From the NCBI RefSeq assembly GCF_900104065.1, contig NZ_FNLC01000006.1, forward strand, positions 88,896 through 152,895: a stretch of DNA of 64,000 nt. The letters run 5' to 3'. This document shows, in pieces, positions 63,674-64,000 of the stretch. The notes under the pieces were generated by a model. It was not told the DNA's origin and made no database searches. It worked only from the letters and a program-made list of their open reading frames with translations. Each line of letters starts with the position of its first letter. Position 1 is the stretch's first letter. Position numbers and translations under genes: made by a program. The stretch is from Natronobacterium texcoconense (GTDB taxonomy: Archaea; Halobacteriota; Halobacteria; Halobacteriales; Natrialbaceae).

Positions 63674-64000
63674 CAACAACGCTGATACAATCACTGTTCG
63701 GCAGCAATACGGATATTTAAGGATCATCGTGTCGTAGTATGACGTACACCGAGGCGGTTACCCCGCCACCTAAATGCACAATATTGGGACTCCGAGACCC
63801 AATACGTTCGAGACACCCATCTCGAACCGCTGTGGTGTCTCGGCCAACAAGATAACTCCGAGTCCCATGCCGGGATAGGAGTAACGGCGGTGTGGCCCCG
63901 CCATCGGCCCGTCATGCCGACGGGTCGTAAACCAGCAAATATCCCAACTCAGCGGTGCGGTGCCGTGGGAAGCCTCGCCGTCGTCGGGCATAGCCCGACT
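63674..64000. other. Structured non-coding region at the right edge
   Basis: A TATA-like ATATTTAAGG (63711-63720) is followed by about 260 bases with short hairpins (CCCGTC/GACGGG near 63907-63924; TCGGGC/GCCCGA near 63985-63999) and no convincing gene. GTGGGAAGCC at 63964-63973 resembles the start of the IS605 right-end hairpin region (GGGAAGCC at 54969-54976). The region may therefore be a tnpA/tnpB-less IS derivative that continues beyond the window. Confidence 0.4.

Noticed and set aside
63724..63991. Minus-strand frames of 60-70 codons near the right edge
   Set aside because: No start context or family; they cross hairpins and a region that resembles IS-end DNA.

Overview
The window is chromosomal DNA of a haloarchaeon, probably a member of the Natrialbales. 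The protein-coding DNA is GC-rich and the predicted proteins are strongly acidic. The gene set is typical of halophilic archaea: transcription factor B, TrmB and Bat-type regulators, halocyanin, Tat-exported lipoproteins, DUF2249 proteins, deoxyhypusine synthase and the menaquinone pathway. Many genes have a TATA-like box about 27 bases upstream of the start codon, as expected for leaderless transcripts. Genus and species cannot be fixed from the sequence alone.

Layout. 1-3.5 kb: end of a menaquinone operon (menA-menC-menE). 3.8-7.1 kb: small membrane proteins, a TANGO2-like protein, an HTH protein preceded by a tiny leader ORF, and a lipoprotein gene broken in two by an AT-rich membrane-protein gene. 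7.2-10 kb: gatC-gatA and a TFB. 10-17 kb: a denitrification locus with copper nitrite reductase, halocyanin, SCO, TlpA and CcdA in one operon, an alpha/beta hydrolase, three DUF2249 genes and a Bat-type regulator. Six copies of a 12-base palindrome (consensus CGAAC-N2-GTTCG) tie these promoters together. 17-21 kb: an iron-sulfur/NrfD membrane electron-transfer module. 21-29 kb: Mrp/ApbC, a cupin, an APC-Usp transporter, a PAPS-reductase-family protein, a UDP-GlcNAc 2-epimerase and hypothetical genes.

About 29.95-34.7 kb is an AT-rich accessory island. It encodes a putative ADP-ribosyltransferase, a small acidic protein, and an overlapping three-gene operon: a four-helix membrane protein, a Rad50/SMC-like ATPase with a CxxC...CxxC zinc element, and a small winged-helix-like protein. 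I consider that operon the best candidate for an undescribed system, possibly defence-related.

34.7-47.3 kb holds glutaredoxin, a PQQ-type sugar dehydrogenase, lipoproteins, deoxyhypusine synthase, a split YeeE/YedE sulfur transporter, an aspartoacylase-like enzyme, and a MocA/XdhC pair. It also holds two inverted 86-bp foldback elements and a 661-bp non-coding element with terminal inverted repeats and a run of hairpins. 47.4-64 kb holds tRNA-Leu(CAA), an Lrp regulator, a response regulator, an HTTM protein, an inositol monophosphatase-family enzyme, a complete IS200/IS605 element (TnpA+TnpB) beside a frameshifted trmB gene, a DUF63 protein, and a TrmB / surface protein / RND exporter module. 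A solo IS-end copy lies near the right edge.
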